Source: Candidatus Atribacteria bacterium (GTDB lineage Bacteria > Atribacterota > Phoenicimicrobiia > Phoenicimicrobiales > Phoenicimicrobiaceae). From it: a DNA stretch of 24,792 bases. Every line of letters begins with the position of its first letter. Position 1 is the stretch's first letter. The notes beneath the pieces were generated by a model. The model had not been told where the DNA came from. It ran no database searches and worked only from the letters and a program-made list of their open reading frames with translations. The stretch lies in assembly GCA_003513845.1 (NCBI GenBank), contig DOTB01000033.1, positions 4,267-29,058 on the forward strand, read 5' to 3'. Shown piece by piece: positions 15,160 through 23,555 of this stretch. Position numbers and translations under genes: made by a program.

Positions 15160-16014
15160 ATGAATAAAAAGAAGACCCGCTTAGATTTCATAGAAATGAA
15201 AAAGAAAGGAGAACAAGTAGCTTGGGTAACTGCTTATGATTTTCCCACTGCCTCATTTGTTGAGCAAGCCGGTATGGATATGATCTTAGTCGGTGATTCA
15301 TTAGGGATGGTAGTATTAGGTTATCAAGGTACAGTCCCAGTTACTATGGAAAACTGTATCTCTCATTGCCAGGCAGTTCGGAGAGGTGCACCGAATACTT
15401 TCTGTATCGGGGATATGCCCTTTCTGTCCTATCAGATTTCCGACCAGGAAGCAGTGAGAAATGCAGGACGTTTTTTGAAAGAGGCGGATATGGATGCAGT
15501 AAAATTAGAAGGAGGAAGGAGAGTCTGTAGCAGAATAAAGGCTATAGCTGATGCCGGAATATTAGTTATGGGGCATATTGGTCTTACTCCCCAAAGTTCA
15601 GGTCAATTAGGTGGATTTAAAGCTCAAGGTAGAGATGCTGCTAGTGCACGAGAATTAATTAAGGATGCTTTGGCCATTCAAGAAGCTGGTGCTTATGCCC
15701 TCTTGTTAGAAGCAGTTCCACCAGAATTAACCGTATTTATTACTAAAAAATTGTCTATACCCGTCTACTCTATTGGAGCAGGGGGACCCTGTGATGGCCA
15801 GTTATTAATATGTGGCGATATGTTAGGCCTCTTCCAGGCCTTTACCCCTAAGTTTGTTAAGAAATATGCTAATATCGCCGAAATAGAAACCAATGCCTTT
15901 AAGGAATATATCAAAGATGTAAAGACCGGAGCCTTCCCTACAGATGATCACTGCTATCATATTTTAAAAGGCAAAGAAGAAGAGTTTTATGAGATGCTGA
16001 AAGAGTTTGAGTAA
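15160..16014 (+). CDS. panB: 3-methyl-2-oxobutanoate hydroxymethyltransferase (PanB)
   Basis: PanB-family enzyme: transfers the hydroxymethyl group of 5,10-methylene-THF to 2-oxoisovalerate to give ketopantoate, reversibly. Family residues are in place: VTAYD at the start of the barrel, Mg ligands D46 (VGDSLGM) and D85 (GDMPF), K115 and E117 (VKLEGG), GHIGLTPQ and E184 (LLLEAVPPE). Length (284) is normal. AAAGGAAGGA precedes the ATG. It sits behind an IclR regulator and ahead of glutamate dehydrogenase and a TRAP transporter, with no panC or panD. It may therefore serve in catabolism (C1 removal from a 2-oxoacid) or accept a different substrate, which is inference. The fold assignment is secure. 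Confidence 0.9.
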   Translation: MNKKKTRLDFIEMKKKGEQVAWVTAYDFPTASFVEQAGMDMILVGDSLGMVVLGYQGTVPVTMENCISHCQAVRRGAPNTFCIGDMPFLSYQISDQEAVRNAGRFLKEADMDAVKLEGGRRVCSRIKAIADAGILVMGHIGLTPQSSGQLGGFKAQGRDAASARELIKDALAIQEAGAYALLLEAVPPELTVFITKKLSIPVYSIGAGGPCDGQLLICGDMLGLFQAFTPKFVKKYANIAEIETNAFKEYIKDVKTGAFPTDDHCYHILKGKEEEFYEMLKEFE

Positions 16015-16050
16015 ATCTTTAATATTTAAAGAAACAAAGGAGCAAATACA

Positions 16051-17001
16051 ATGAGTAAAACGATAAAAGAAATTAGAGAATTTATGGAGGGGATGGGGAT
16101 TCCTGGAAGAGATTTGGGTGAACTTCCTTCTTCAACAAAAACCTTTCCAGATGGCGCACAATGGAGAATAGAAATTTCGGGGGTCGAGCACCCATCAACT
16201 TTTGAAGCAATGATTGACGAAGCAAAAAAAAGGAATGTACCCATTCATAGAGCCATAATAACAGTAGCAGGATCAACTTTAAGTGATTTTAGTGAATTGA
16301 AGGCTATGGCTCAAATGGGAAAAGATGAAAAGATAGAGGTTATAGCTACAATGGGTCCACGTAAAGCTTGGGACGTAGGGGCAAAGGCCGCAGCTTTTTC
16401 TGAAGGTGCTATGGTAGGGTTTAGGCTAAGAGGCTCTGATAACATTTCTTATTGGCTGGCAGATATGATGAGAAATATTGAAGCTGGGCTCAGAGGATTT
16501 CTGGTGCTTGACGAAGGAATACTTTCTATTGTGACTCGCATGCGTGAAAAGGGTTTTATACCTAAAGATGTAGTCTTTAAATGGTCTGCATTTGGTGGAT
16601 ACTGCAGTGCTGCCGGAGCTAAGGTTATTGAGAAGATGGGTGCTAATTCAATTAATCCTACATCAGATGTTTCGCTCCCAATTTTGGCAGGAATGCGAAA
16701 AGCGATTAATATACCAATAGATATTTATATGTTTATTACAGATGCTGAAGGGGGGATGTTTAGGGTCTATGAAGCTCCGGAAATCGCCAGGGTTACCTCA
16801 CCTTGTTACTTTAAAATTGAACCGGGAACTAGCCAGGCTGATATTTATAAACCCTGGGTGAAAGAGAGTTGGCATGCAGAATTTATGAGAGAGAAAGTCA
16901 AAGAAGCTGCCATTTTTCAAGAGATTATGGAAAGACAAGCACCTAAATTAAAATTATCTAAGAAGGGTCCTTCTGATTTAATTCTCCCAGATCCTAAATA
17001 A
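16051..17001 (+). CDS. Uncharacterised TIM-barrel-like protein (possibly U32-peptidase-related)
   Basis: I do not recognise an assigned function. The 316-residue soluble protein has alternating hydrophobic strands and helices suggestive of a TIM barrel, for example HRAIITVAGS, KIEVIATMGP, GAMVGFRLRG, GLRGFLVLDE and IPIDIYMFITDAEGG. Notable conserved-looking motifs are EHPSTFEAMIDEAKKR, RGSDNISYW and GANSINPTSDVSLPILAGMR. The last resembles the phosphate- or substrate-binding end of aldolase-type barrels. Similar sequences are, as far as I recall, labelled U32 peptidases, but I see no peptidase motif. AAAGGAG at 16036-16042 precedes the ATG. Position between panB and glutamate dehydrogenase suggests a metabolic enzyme of the same pathway. 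Confidence 0.7.
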   Translation: MSKTIKEIREFMEGMGIPGRDLGELPSSTKTFPDGAQWRIEISGVEHPSTFEAMIDEAKKRNVPIHRAIITVAGSTLSDFSELKAMAQMGKDEKIEVIATMGPRKAWDVGAKAAAFSEGAMVGFRLRGSDNISYWLADMMRNIEAGLRGFLVLDEGILSIVTRMREKGFIPKDVVFKWSAFGGYCSAAGAKVIEKMGANSINPTSDVSLPILAGMRKAINIPIDIYMFITDAEGGMFRVYEAPEIARVTSPCYFKIEPGTSQADIYKPWVKESWHAEFMREKVKEAAIFQEIMERQAPKLKLSKKGPSDLILPDPK

Positions 17002-17037
17002 ACTAATGGAACAAGCAATAAGAGGAGGAAAAAAATA

Positions 17038-18273
17038 ATGAAAAACGATCCATTTGAAACAGCTTTAAATACCTTGCGCGCTGCAGGGAAAATTGCAGGC
17101 TTGGAGCCCAATGCAATTAAAATTCTTAGTCAACCTAAACGTGTTTTTGAATTTATCATTCCTATGAAAATGGATAATGGTGAACTTAGGATATTTAATG
17201 CTTTTAGAGTTCATTATAATGATGCCTTAGGAGAAATTAAGGACGGGACAAGATTTGTACCCAATTTAGATTTAAATACTGTAAAAGCTTTAGGATTTTG
17301 GATGACCATCAAACACGCTGTTGCTGGTATTCCTGCTGGCGGAGGGAAAGGCGGTGTAAGAGTTGATCCTTCTGAGTTAAGTGAATGGGAATTAGAACGC
17401 CTTGTTCGTGCTTTTATTCGCAAGTTACCTATGAAGGGAGCGTGGGTTGATGTGCCAGGAGCAGATATTGGAACTAGTGCAAAAACACAGGCCTGGATGC
17501 TTGACGAGTATGAAGAAATAGTTGGATTTCATAGCCCTGCAGCAATTAATGACAAGCCAGCCGAAGTCAATGGTACTTTAGGTAGTATGGAGGCAACCGG
17601 AACTGGTGCATTTTTTGTTACTAAGGAAGTGGTGAAAGATATAGGATTAGCTAAAAGCCCATCAGTAGTTGTTCAGGGATTTGGAGATGTTGGACGTACT
17701 GTGGCGAGATTACTTTATAATGATGGGTTTAAAGTCATAGCAGTAAGTGATATTAAAGGCGGGGTACATTCAGAGGAAGGAATTAATATAGAAGAACTTG
17801 CAAAATATGTTGAAGATACCGGATTTGTTGCAGGCTTTCCAGGAACAGTAGAAATAACTAATAAAGAGTTATTAGAAACGAAGTGTGATATTTTAATCCC
17901 TGCTGCGGTTCAAAGTGTTATTACTGATGAAAACGCAGATAAGATAAAAGCACAATTAATCATTGAAGGAGCAAATGGTCCAACTACCCCAGGAGCTGAA
18001 AAGATACTCGAAGAAAAAGGAATTACAATTATTCCTGATGTATTAGCTAACTGTGGTGGTGCTATTGTGTGTAGTTTTGAACGTACTCAAGGGTTAACTG
18101 ATACTTACTGGGATTTAGAAACTGTTAATAAAAAGCTTAAAGAAAGAATTTTAAAAGCCTATAAGGAAACCGTTACAACTGCAAGAGAAAAGAACATCTC
18201 CCTTAGAAATGCTGCCTGGGTTAATGCCTTGACCAAGATAAGCAAGGCAATGAAAGCCAGGGGATGGATATAA
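17038..18273 (+). CDS. gdhA: Glutamate dehydrogenase (Glu/Leu/Phe/Val dehydrogenase family)
   Basis: NAD(P)-dependent oxidative deamination of glutamate (or a related amino acid) to the 2-oxoacid and ammonia. Substrate lysine K92 (IKHAVAG), catalytic K104 (PAGGGKGGVRVDP) and catalytic D143 (PGADIGT) have the spacing of characterised enzymes. The Rossmann domain carries VVQGFGDVG (GxGxxG type) followed by VSDIKGG. Later ANGPTTPGAE and PDVLANCGGAIVCSFE match the family. At 411 residues it is the hexameric short type. WVDVPGADIGT replaces the commoner DIPAPDVGT, a small deviation that could affect specificity. AGAGGAGG precedes the ATG. In this array it would regenerate 2-oxoglutarate or release ammonia from the imported substrate. 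Leucine, valine or phenylalanine specificity cannot be excluded. Confidence 0.9.
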   Translation: MKNDPFETALNTLRAAGKIAGLEPNAIKILSQPKRVFEFIIPMKMDNGELRIFNAFRVHYNDALGEIKDGTRFVPNLDLNTVKALGFWMTIKHAVAGIPAGGGKGGVRVDPSELSEWELERLVRAFIRKLPMKGAWVDVPGADIGTSAKTQAWMLDEYEEIVGFHSPAAINDKPAEVNGTLGSMEATGTGAFFVTKEVVKDIGLAKSPSVVVQGFGDVGRTVARLLYNDGFKVIAVSDIKGGVHSEEGINIEELAKYVEDTGFVAGFPGTVEITNKELLETKCDILIPAAVQSVITDENADKIKAQLIIEGANGPTTPGAEKILEEKGITIIPDVLANCGGAIVCSFERTQGLTDTYWDLETVNKKLKERILKAYKETVTTAREKNISLRNAAWVNALTKISKAMKARGWI

Positions 18274-18298
18274 GAATTTGTAAAATGAATTCTTTTTT
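18272..18298 (+). terminator. Weak AT-rich terminator after glutamate dehydrogenase
   Basis: AAGAATT (18272-18278) and AATTCTT (18288-18294) form a 7-bp stem overlapping the stop codon, and T residues follow. The stem lacks G-C strength, so it would be partial at best, allowing readthrough into the TRAP genes. Confidence 0.35.
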
Positions 18299-18376
18299 CA
18301 GATAAATTTTATTAGAAAGATATCTCGGCAGATACCTAAAAGATATTAGTAAGATAGATTATAGAGGGAATTTGTA

Positions 18377-18904
18377 GTGAAAATATCAAACTTTTTGGCA
18401 AAGACAAATATGGTGTTAGAGAAAATAGAGGAAGTTATCCTCTGTATAGGGGTTAGCGTGCTGGCTATAATTTTAATTGTCAATGTAGTAGCCAGAAAAG
18501 CAGGAACCTCGATCTATTTTATCGATGAAATAGCTATGTTTTTAGTGATCTGGATAACCTTTATTGGCGTAAGTTATGCCTCGAGGAAGGCAAGGCATAT
18601 CCGTATGGGGGCAATATTTGACTTATCTTCGGTGAGGGTGCAAAAAATCATGATATTTGTAATTTCTACAATCAGTGCTATAGTCATGTTCTACCTGACC
18701 TATATTTCTGTTAATTACGTATATACTACTTATCGTTGGCAACAAGTGGCCCCAGCTCTAAGAATGCCCTATTGGATTGGTATCGTAGTCGTTCCGGTGG
18801 GTTTCTTCCTGGCCGGAATACATTATGTTCGGACCATTGTGAAGAACATCCAGGTAAAAGAGGAGGTCTGGCTCTCTCCTGAACAAAAGAGCGAATATGA
18901 GTGA
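18377..18904 (+). CDS. dctQ: TRAP transporter small permease (DctQ family)
   Basis: Small membrane subunit of a tripartite ATP-independent periplasmic transporter. Four hydrophobic spans are visible, near residues 18-38 (VILCIGVSVLAIILIVNVVA), 50-70 (MFLVIWITFIGVSYASRKARHIRM, whose charged end is the DctQ signature), 90-112 and 130-150. Length (175) is standard. The start is GTG at 18377 with AGAGGGA 7 nt upstream; no ATG suits. It is followed 25 nt later by the large permease. The upstream gap has an imperfect inverted repeat AGATATCT/AGATACCT (18318-18337) that could be a regulator site. Confidence 0.88.
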   Translation: MKISNFLAKTNMVLEKIEEVILCIGVSVLAIILIVNVVARKAGTSIYFIDEIAMFLVIWITFIGVSYASRKARHIRMGAIFDLSSVRVQKIMIFVISTISAIVMFYLTYISVNYVYTTYRWQQVAPALRMPYWIGIVVVPVGFFLAGIHYVRTIVKNIQVKEEVWLSPEQKSEYE

Positions 18905-18929
18905 GGAAGGAGGTTAGAGAGGAGGAATT

Positions 18930-20213
18930 ATGTTACAATTGATGGGAGTGGTAGCGTTCACCTTGCTTTTTCTTGGTTTCCCCTTTATGGTGGTACTCCT
19001 TGCTACTTTTCTGTTAGTTAGTTTTTTCTTTTTTCCTGATCTTAATCTAAATATACTAATACAGCAAATATTGAGTGGGATTAAGCCACTTTCTCTGGTT
19101 TGTGTGCCTATGTTTATACTGGCGGCTAATATTATTACTTCCGGACAGGCTGCCAAGAGAATGATAAATATGGTAAAGGCTTTCCTGGGACATCTATTTG
19201 GGGGCCTGCCTATAGTTACTAATGTTGCCTGTACTTTATTTGGGGCTGTATCTGGCTCCACGCAGGCAACTGTAGCTGCTATAGGGGGGACAATGCGCCC
19301 CATGCTCCTCGAGGCTGGTTATTCCAGCCCTTTTACCCTTGGTTTAATTATTAATTCCAGCGACATTGCTTTTCTTATTCCTCCCAGCATAGGTTTTATT
19401 GTATATGGAGTAGCAACGCAAACTTCTGTTGGAAAATTATTTCTTGCCGGTATTCTTCCCGGATTACTTGTTTGTGCTTTATTCTCAATCTTTTCCTATT
19501 TTTACTCCAAATTTTATAATATTGGGCTTTATCCCAAGGCTAGTTGGAAGGAAAGGAAGCAGGTTACCAAGGAAGGCATCTTGATAATTGGTTTTCCTAT
19601 ATTGATCCTTGGAGGGATCTATGGGGGGATATTCAGTCCTACGGAAGCAGCTGCTTCTTCTGTACTATATGCTTTAGTCTTAGAGGGACTGGTTTATAAA
19701 ACATTAACATTTAAAAAACTCATAGATATTGCCCTGTCTACGGCAGTGGTCACTGCCGTGGTTTTCATATTGGTGGGAGCGGGGCAAGCCATATCCTGGC
19801 TTTTAAGTTATTCTGGAATATACAAACTAATCCTGCCACCTCTTTTTGGGGATGAACCTTCTGTCCTAAAGGTTATTATCATAATTAATATTGCTTATTT
19901 CATTGCTTGTATGTTTGTTGATCCCATTGTCGCTATTTATGTTCTAACTCCACTTTTTGCGCCCTATGTAGCTCAAGCAGGGATTGACAAAGTTTTTCTG
20001 GGAGTTTTAGTAACAATGCAAGCAGCAATAGGTTCGGCTACTCCACCTTGTGGGTGTGATATTTTCACTGCCATGGTGATCTTTAAAAGACCTTATTTAG
20101 AAGTGATAAGGATGACCTGGCCTTTTGTGCTTATTTTACTAGTAGCAGTGGCCATAGTAATCACTTTTCCTGAACTGGCTCTTTTTATACCAAGGAGCGC
20201 TTTAGGGGGCTAA
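18930..20213 (+). CDS. dctM: TRAP transporter large permease (DctM family)
   Basis: Large subunit that carries out Na+- or H+-coupled import of the ligand delivered by the binding protein. Its 427 residues contain about twelve hydrophobic spans. Family motifs include VPMFILAANIITSGQAAKRM, GAVSGSTQATVAAIGG, INSSDIAFLIPPSIGFIVYG, GGIFSPTEAAASSVLYAL and IGSATPPCGCDIF (the usual TPP motif of the second half). AGGAGGAATT overlaps the approach to the ATG at 18930. It lies between the small permease and the binding protein, the classic Q-M-P arrangement. The substrate cannot be read from this subunit. Confidence 0.93.
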   Translation: MLQLMGVVAFTLLFLGFPFMVVLLATFLLVSFFFFPDLNLNILIQQILSGIKPLSLVCVPMFILAANIITSGQAAKRMINMVKAFLGHLFGGLPIVTNVACTLFGAVSGSTQATVAAIGGTMRPMLLEAGYSSPFTLGLIINSSDIAFLIPPSIGFIVYGVATQTSVGKLFLAGILPGLLVCALFSIFSYFYSKFYNIGLYPKASWKERKQVTKEGILIIGFPILILGGIYGGIFSPTEAAASSVLYALVLEGLVYKTLTFKKLIDIALSTAVVTAVVFILVGAGQAISWLLSYSGIYKLILPPLFGDEPSVLKVIIIINIAYFIACMFVDPIVAIYVLTPLFAPYVAQAGIDKVFLGVLVTMQAAIGSATPPCGCDIFTAMVIFKRPYLEVIRMTWPFVLILLVAVAIVITFPELALFIPRSALGG

Positions 20214-20304
20214 AAGTAAAGGAGATGATGCTTATGTAATGAAAATAAATGAGTAGATATATTTCTTGGATATTAATAAAATTAAACAAAAAGGAGGGAT
20301 AAAT

Positions 20305-21357
20305 ATGAGAAATTTCAGGTTGATTCTAATCTTAGGTTTAGTAATAGTGCTAATAGCTTTTGTCTTCCCCGTATTTGCTCAAGAAAAAACTGAGGTCTAC
20401 AAATGGAAAATGATCTCTGAAGAGGTGACGGGGGATCCCATGACGGTCTTTGCCGAGCGATTTGCTGATCTAGTAGAAAAAAAATCAAATGGGAGAATAG
20501 AAATCGAAGTCTTTCCCTATGGTACTCTTGGAGGAGAGAGGGATATAGTTGAGCTTGTTCAGATGGGAGAGATAGAATTGGGCAGTGTAGACTATGGATG
20601 GGTTGGAGGCTTTGTGCCTCAAGCTCAGGTCTTGGCTTTACAATATCTCTGGCCAAAAGAGAATACCGCTGAAGTTATGCATGAAGTTTGCCAGAATGGT
20701 CGGGCTATCCAACTACTGGAAGAAGGTTTTAGAAATAGAGGTTTTCAGTTATTAGGTGTATGGAGTTCAGGTTGGATGAGGGTCACCTCTAATGTTCCCA
20801 TCCATTCTCCGAAAGATGTTAAAGGACTTAAACACAGGGTAATGGCAAATCCTATCCTGGTAAAGGCTTACAATACCTATGGTTTTAATGCACAAAGCTT
20901 AGACTATGGCGAGATCTATGGAGCTCTACAGACTGGATTGCTAGATTCACAGGTTCAGCCGATGTATGCCCACTTAAGTATGGGTTTCTATGAAGTTCAA
21001 GACTATATTACCAACTTGTGGAATGAAGCATTTATGGTCACCCCAGTAGTTAATCGTGAACTTTTTGATAGCATACCTGAAGATCTACAGCAGATACTTA
21101 TTGACTCCTGTGCGGAACTTATAGTACCAATGACTAACTGGTCTTTCCGAAACAACGAACTAATAGGGATGAAGATTAGGGAGGCCAAACCCACAATTAC
21201 AATTTATGAGTTAAATGACGAAGAGATAGTGCCATTCAAAGAGCTGGCCTGGCAAGAAGGTGGCCCCGTCGATACTTACTTGAAAATTGGTGGTGAGGGC
21301 GCTAAGGAGATACTTGATGCATTATTAAATGATATTAAGACTGCTCAAAGACAATAA
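20305..21357 (+). CDS. dctP: TRAP transporter substrate-binding protein (DctP family)
   Basis: Extracytoplasmic receptor that captures the substrate for the adjacent permease. A classical signal peptide (residues 1-25, MRNFRLILILGLVIVLIAFV then FPVFA) ends before QEKTEVYKW. The mature part follows DctP architecture: PMTVFAERFADLVEKKSNGRI, FPYGTLGGERDIVELVQMGEIEL, and LKHRVMANP, where R178 is the likely carboxylate-binding arginine of TRAP receptors. The carboxylate preference follows from the family, not from a specific residue set. ATG 20305 is chosen because AAGGAGGG (20291-20298) precedes it and gives a clean signal peptide; an upstream in-frame TTG at 20266 does not. The 91-nt gap before it has no strong hairpin. 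Confidence 0.93.
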   Translation: MRNFRLILILGLVIVLIAFVFPVFAQEKTEVYKWKMISEEVTGDPMTVFAERFADLVEKKSNGRIEIEVFPYGTLGGERDIVELVQMGEIELGSVDYGWVGGFVPQAQVLALQYLWPKENTAEVMHEVCQNGRAIQLLEEGFRNRGFQLLGVWSSGWMRVTSNVPIHSPKDVKGLKHRVMANPILVKAYNTYGFNAQSLDYGEIYGALQTGLLDSQVQPMYAHLSMGFYEVQDYITNLWNEAFMVTPVVNRELFDSIPEDLQQILIDSCAELIVPMTNWSFRNNELIGMKIREAKPTITIYELNDEEIVPFKELAWQEGGPVDTYLKIGGEGAKEILDALLNDIKTAQRQ

Positions 21358-21381
21358 TATTTTTGGTTTACTGAATTTTAG

Positions 21382-21412
21382 CCTATAGCACAGGTAAAAC
21401 CTGTGCTATAGG
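21382..21412. repeat. 31-nt perfect hairpin after the TRAP binding protein gene
   Basis: CCTATAGCACAGGT (21382-21395) and ACCTGTGCTATAGG (21399-21412) are perfect inverse copies around an AAA loop. There is no T-run on either side, so it is not a classical terminator. It could stabilise the binding-protein mRNA 3' end, act as a partial terminator that sets expression below the downstream genes, or be a DNA site. I saw no second copy in the window. Confidence 0.8.
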
Positions 21413-21565
21413 TGGAAAGTTCCAGAACAAACAATCAATTAGAATAAAATTAACTAAGTTTACAGTCATTACCATACTACGATTGTCTGCACTGTCTTTT
21501 AATGAAAGCCAAATGCAGCTCGCATAAGGTTTTTATTTATTTTTTAAGCAAGGAGAAATAATTAG

Positions 21566-22735
21566 ATGTTATATTTTTATATTAATGAATATAAAGATAG
21601 GATTAAAAAAACAAAAAAAAGAATGGAAGCAGAAGGTATTGATGTTTTATTTATTTCTCAACCAGCAAATATGAACTACCTTACTGGTTATGATGGATGG
21701 AGTTTTTACGTTCATCAGGGTGTAATTGTATCATTAGACAAAGAAGAGCCAATTTGGGTCGGTAGAGCTATGGATGCTAACGGAGCTAAAATAACCACGT
21801 TTCTTAAAGATGAAGATATAAGAGGTTACCCTGATGATTATGTTCAATCAAAAACAAAACACCCGATGCAATTTGTTGCAGATATAATCAAGAAAAAAGG
21901 ATGGGATAATAAGACGATTGCCGTTGAAATGGATCAATTTTATTTTACCCATCGTTGTTATTTAGAATTAGAAAAAGCTCTGCCTAAAGCAAAATTTAAA
22001 GATGGTAACCTTTTAGTTAACATGGTAAGGATGATAAAATCTGAAAAAGAAATTGAGTTTATGAAAAGAGCAGGTAAAATTGCTGTAAAAGCAATGCAAG
22101 CGGGTATAGATTCTGTTAATGTCGGAGTAAGGGAATGTGATGCAGCAGCAAATATTTCTTATGCCCAGATAAAGGGTACTGAAGAATATGGTGGAGATTA
22201 TCCGGCTATAGTGCCTTTGATGATGGCTGGCGAAGGAACAAGTACCCCTCATTTGACCTGGTCTGATAGAAAGTTTGAGAATAATGAAGCTGTTCTTTTA
22301 GAATTGTCTGGAGTGTATAAACATTATCATGCACCTATTGCAAGGACTATTTATCTTGGTACCCCGCCTAAAATAATGAGAGAGACTGCAGATGTTGTAA
22401 CAAATGGATTGGCTAAAACACTGGAATTTATTAAACCAGGAGTTACCTGTGAAGAAGTAGAAGCAAAGTGGAGAGATGCTATTTCCCACTCAACTGTTGT
22501 TAAAGAATCACGTTTGGGGTATTCAATCGGCTTGAACTATCCGCCTGACTGGGGCGAACAAACCATAAGCCTGAGGCCTGGCGATAAAACTATTTTACAG
22601 CCAAATATGACCTTACACCTTATACCAGGCATTTGGTATAAAGAAGTTGGATTTGAAGTAGACGCATCGATAAGGATTACTAAAAAGGGATATGAATCGT
22701 TATACGATTTTCCCATGGAACTTTTTATTAAATAA
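21566..22735 (+). CDS. M24-fold hydrolase lacking metal ligands (creatinase/ectoine hydrolase DoeA-like)
   Basis: This 389-residue protein has the creatinase N-terminal domain (KTKKRMEAEGIDVLFISQPANMNYLTGY) and the pita-bread C-terminal domain. In metal-dependent aminopeptidase P/prolidase relatives the ligands are Asp, Asp, His, Glu, Glu. By my alignment those places hold L247 (LLELSG), P257 (HAPIART), Y319 (LGYSIG), I353 (LIPG) and D366. Creatinase and ectoine hydrolase (DoeA/EutD) are the known metal-free branch, and H229 in STPHLTW sits where the catalytic histidine (about 232) of creatinase lies. The likely reaction is therefore hydrolytic C-N cleavage in a small cyclic or amidine compound rather than peptidase action. 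AAGGAG precedes the ATG. It follows TRAP genes and precedes racemase-family and M20 genes. Confidence 0.82.
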   Translation: MLYFYINEYKDRIKKTKKRMEAEGIDVLFISQPANMNYLTGYDGWSFYVHQGVIVSLDKEEPIWVGRAMDANGAKITTFLKDEDIRGYPDDYVQSKTKHPMQFVADIIKKKGWDNKTIAVEMDQFYFTHRCYLELEKALPKAKFKDGNLLVNMVRMIKSEKEIEFMKRAGKIAVKAMQAGIDSVNVGVRECDAAANISYAQIKGTEEYGGDYPAIVPLMMAGEGTSTPHLTWSDRKFENNEAVLLELSGVYKHYHAPIARTIYLGTPPKIMRETADVVTNGLAKTLEFIKPGVTCEEVEAKWRDAISHSTVVKESRLGYSIGLNYPPDWGEQTISLRPGDKTILQPNMTLHLIPGIWYKEVGFEVDASIRITKKGYESLYDFPMELFIK

Positions 22736-22773
22736 TATTCTATTTCGAAAAATTAAAGGAGGGGTAGAGGTAC

Positions 22774-23508
22774 ATGTTGTATAAAGCCAAAAAGGGACAA
22801 GCAAGTTATGGTGAGGCTATAGGAATTCTTTTATTGGATACATCCTTTGCCCCTTATGTTCCAGGTGACGTGGCTAATGCTACTTCTTATTCCTTTCCGG
22901 TAAGATTTAAAGTAGTAAATGGTCTTACTGTCGAAAGGATCTTTAATAAAGAGATTAAATTTTTAGATCGAGTAATTGAAGCTGGTAAGGAATTAATAGA
23001 ACATGGAGTAAGAGCAATTACAGGCGATTGTGGATTCATGGCTTTATTCCAAAGAGAAGTGGCCAAACAATTAGAAGTTCCCGTATTTTTATCCAGTCTT
23101 CTTCAGTTACCTTTCCTGACAAGAATAATTGGTGAGGGACAAAAAGTTGGAATAATTACGGCAAATTCAAAGATACTTGATGATACTTTATTAAGAGAAG
23201 TGGGCATTAAAGATATGAATTCTGTCTATATCAAAGGAGTGGAAGGTAAAGAATATTTTAGAAAAGCAATTATTGAAGAAGTTGGCTGGCTTGATTTCGA
23301 GAAGGTGGAAAAAGAAGTGGTGTCTGCAGCCAAGGAGATGACCAGAGAAGATCCTAAAATAAAAGTTATTTTATTAGAATGCAGCTGTCTGCCTCCCTAT
23401 GGAGCGGCAGTTCAAGAGGCAATAAATCTTCCTGTTTTTGATTATATCACTATGATAAACTATGTCTATTCAGCCGTTGTTAAGAAGAATTTCAAAGGTT
23501 TTATGTAG
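22774..23508 (+). CDS. Aspartate/glutamate racemase superfamily protein
   Basis: A 244-residue member of the Asp/Glu racemase superfamily, which also contains hydantoin racemase, maleate isomerase, arylmalonate decarboxylase and EutA. The two-cysteine arrangement is present: C86 (ITGDCGFMALFQ) and C203 or C205 (LECSCLPPYGAA), one from each pseudo-symmetric half. SSLLQLPFLTRIIGEGQKVGIITA lies between them. Length fits. AAAGGAGGGG precedes the ATG, 38 nt after the M24 gene. With both cysteines kept, a racemase or isomerase reaction is plausible. In ectoine-use clusters a relative (EutA) accompanies the M24 hydrolase, which is suggestive here. Substrate not determined. Confidence 0.82.
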   Translation: MLYKAKKGQASYGEAIGILLLDTSFAPYVPGDVANATSYSFPVRFKVVNGLTVERIFNKEIKFLDRVIEAGKELIEHGVRAITGDCGFMALFQREVAKQLEVPVFLSSLLQLPFLTRIIGEGQKVGIITANSKILDDTLLREVGIKDMNSVYIKGVEGKEYFRKAIIEEVGWLDFEKVEKEVVSAAKEMTREDPKIKVILLECSCLPPYGAAVQEAINLPVFDYITMINYVYSAVVKKNFKGFM

Positions 23509-23555
23509 CATTTAAAACGTAATTTTTTATTACGAAAGGATAATATAAAACCACT

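Noticed and set aside
18914..19303. 129-codon minus-strand open frame
   Set aside because: Shadow of the TRAP large permease gene, whose membrane motifs are unmistakable on the + strand.
20315..20656. 113-codon minus-strand open frame
   Set aside because: Shadow of the DctP-type gene covering its signal peptide and early domain.
21502..21561. 19-codon ORF just before the M24 gene
   Set aside because: No ribosome site, and the ribosome site of the M24 gene lies within it. Too short and featureless to support.
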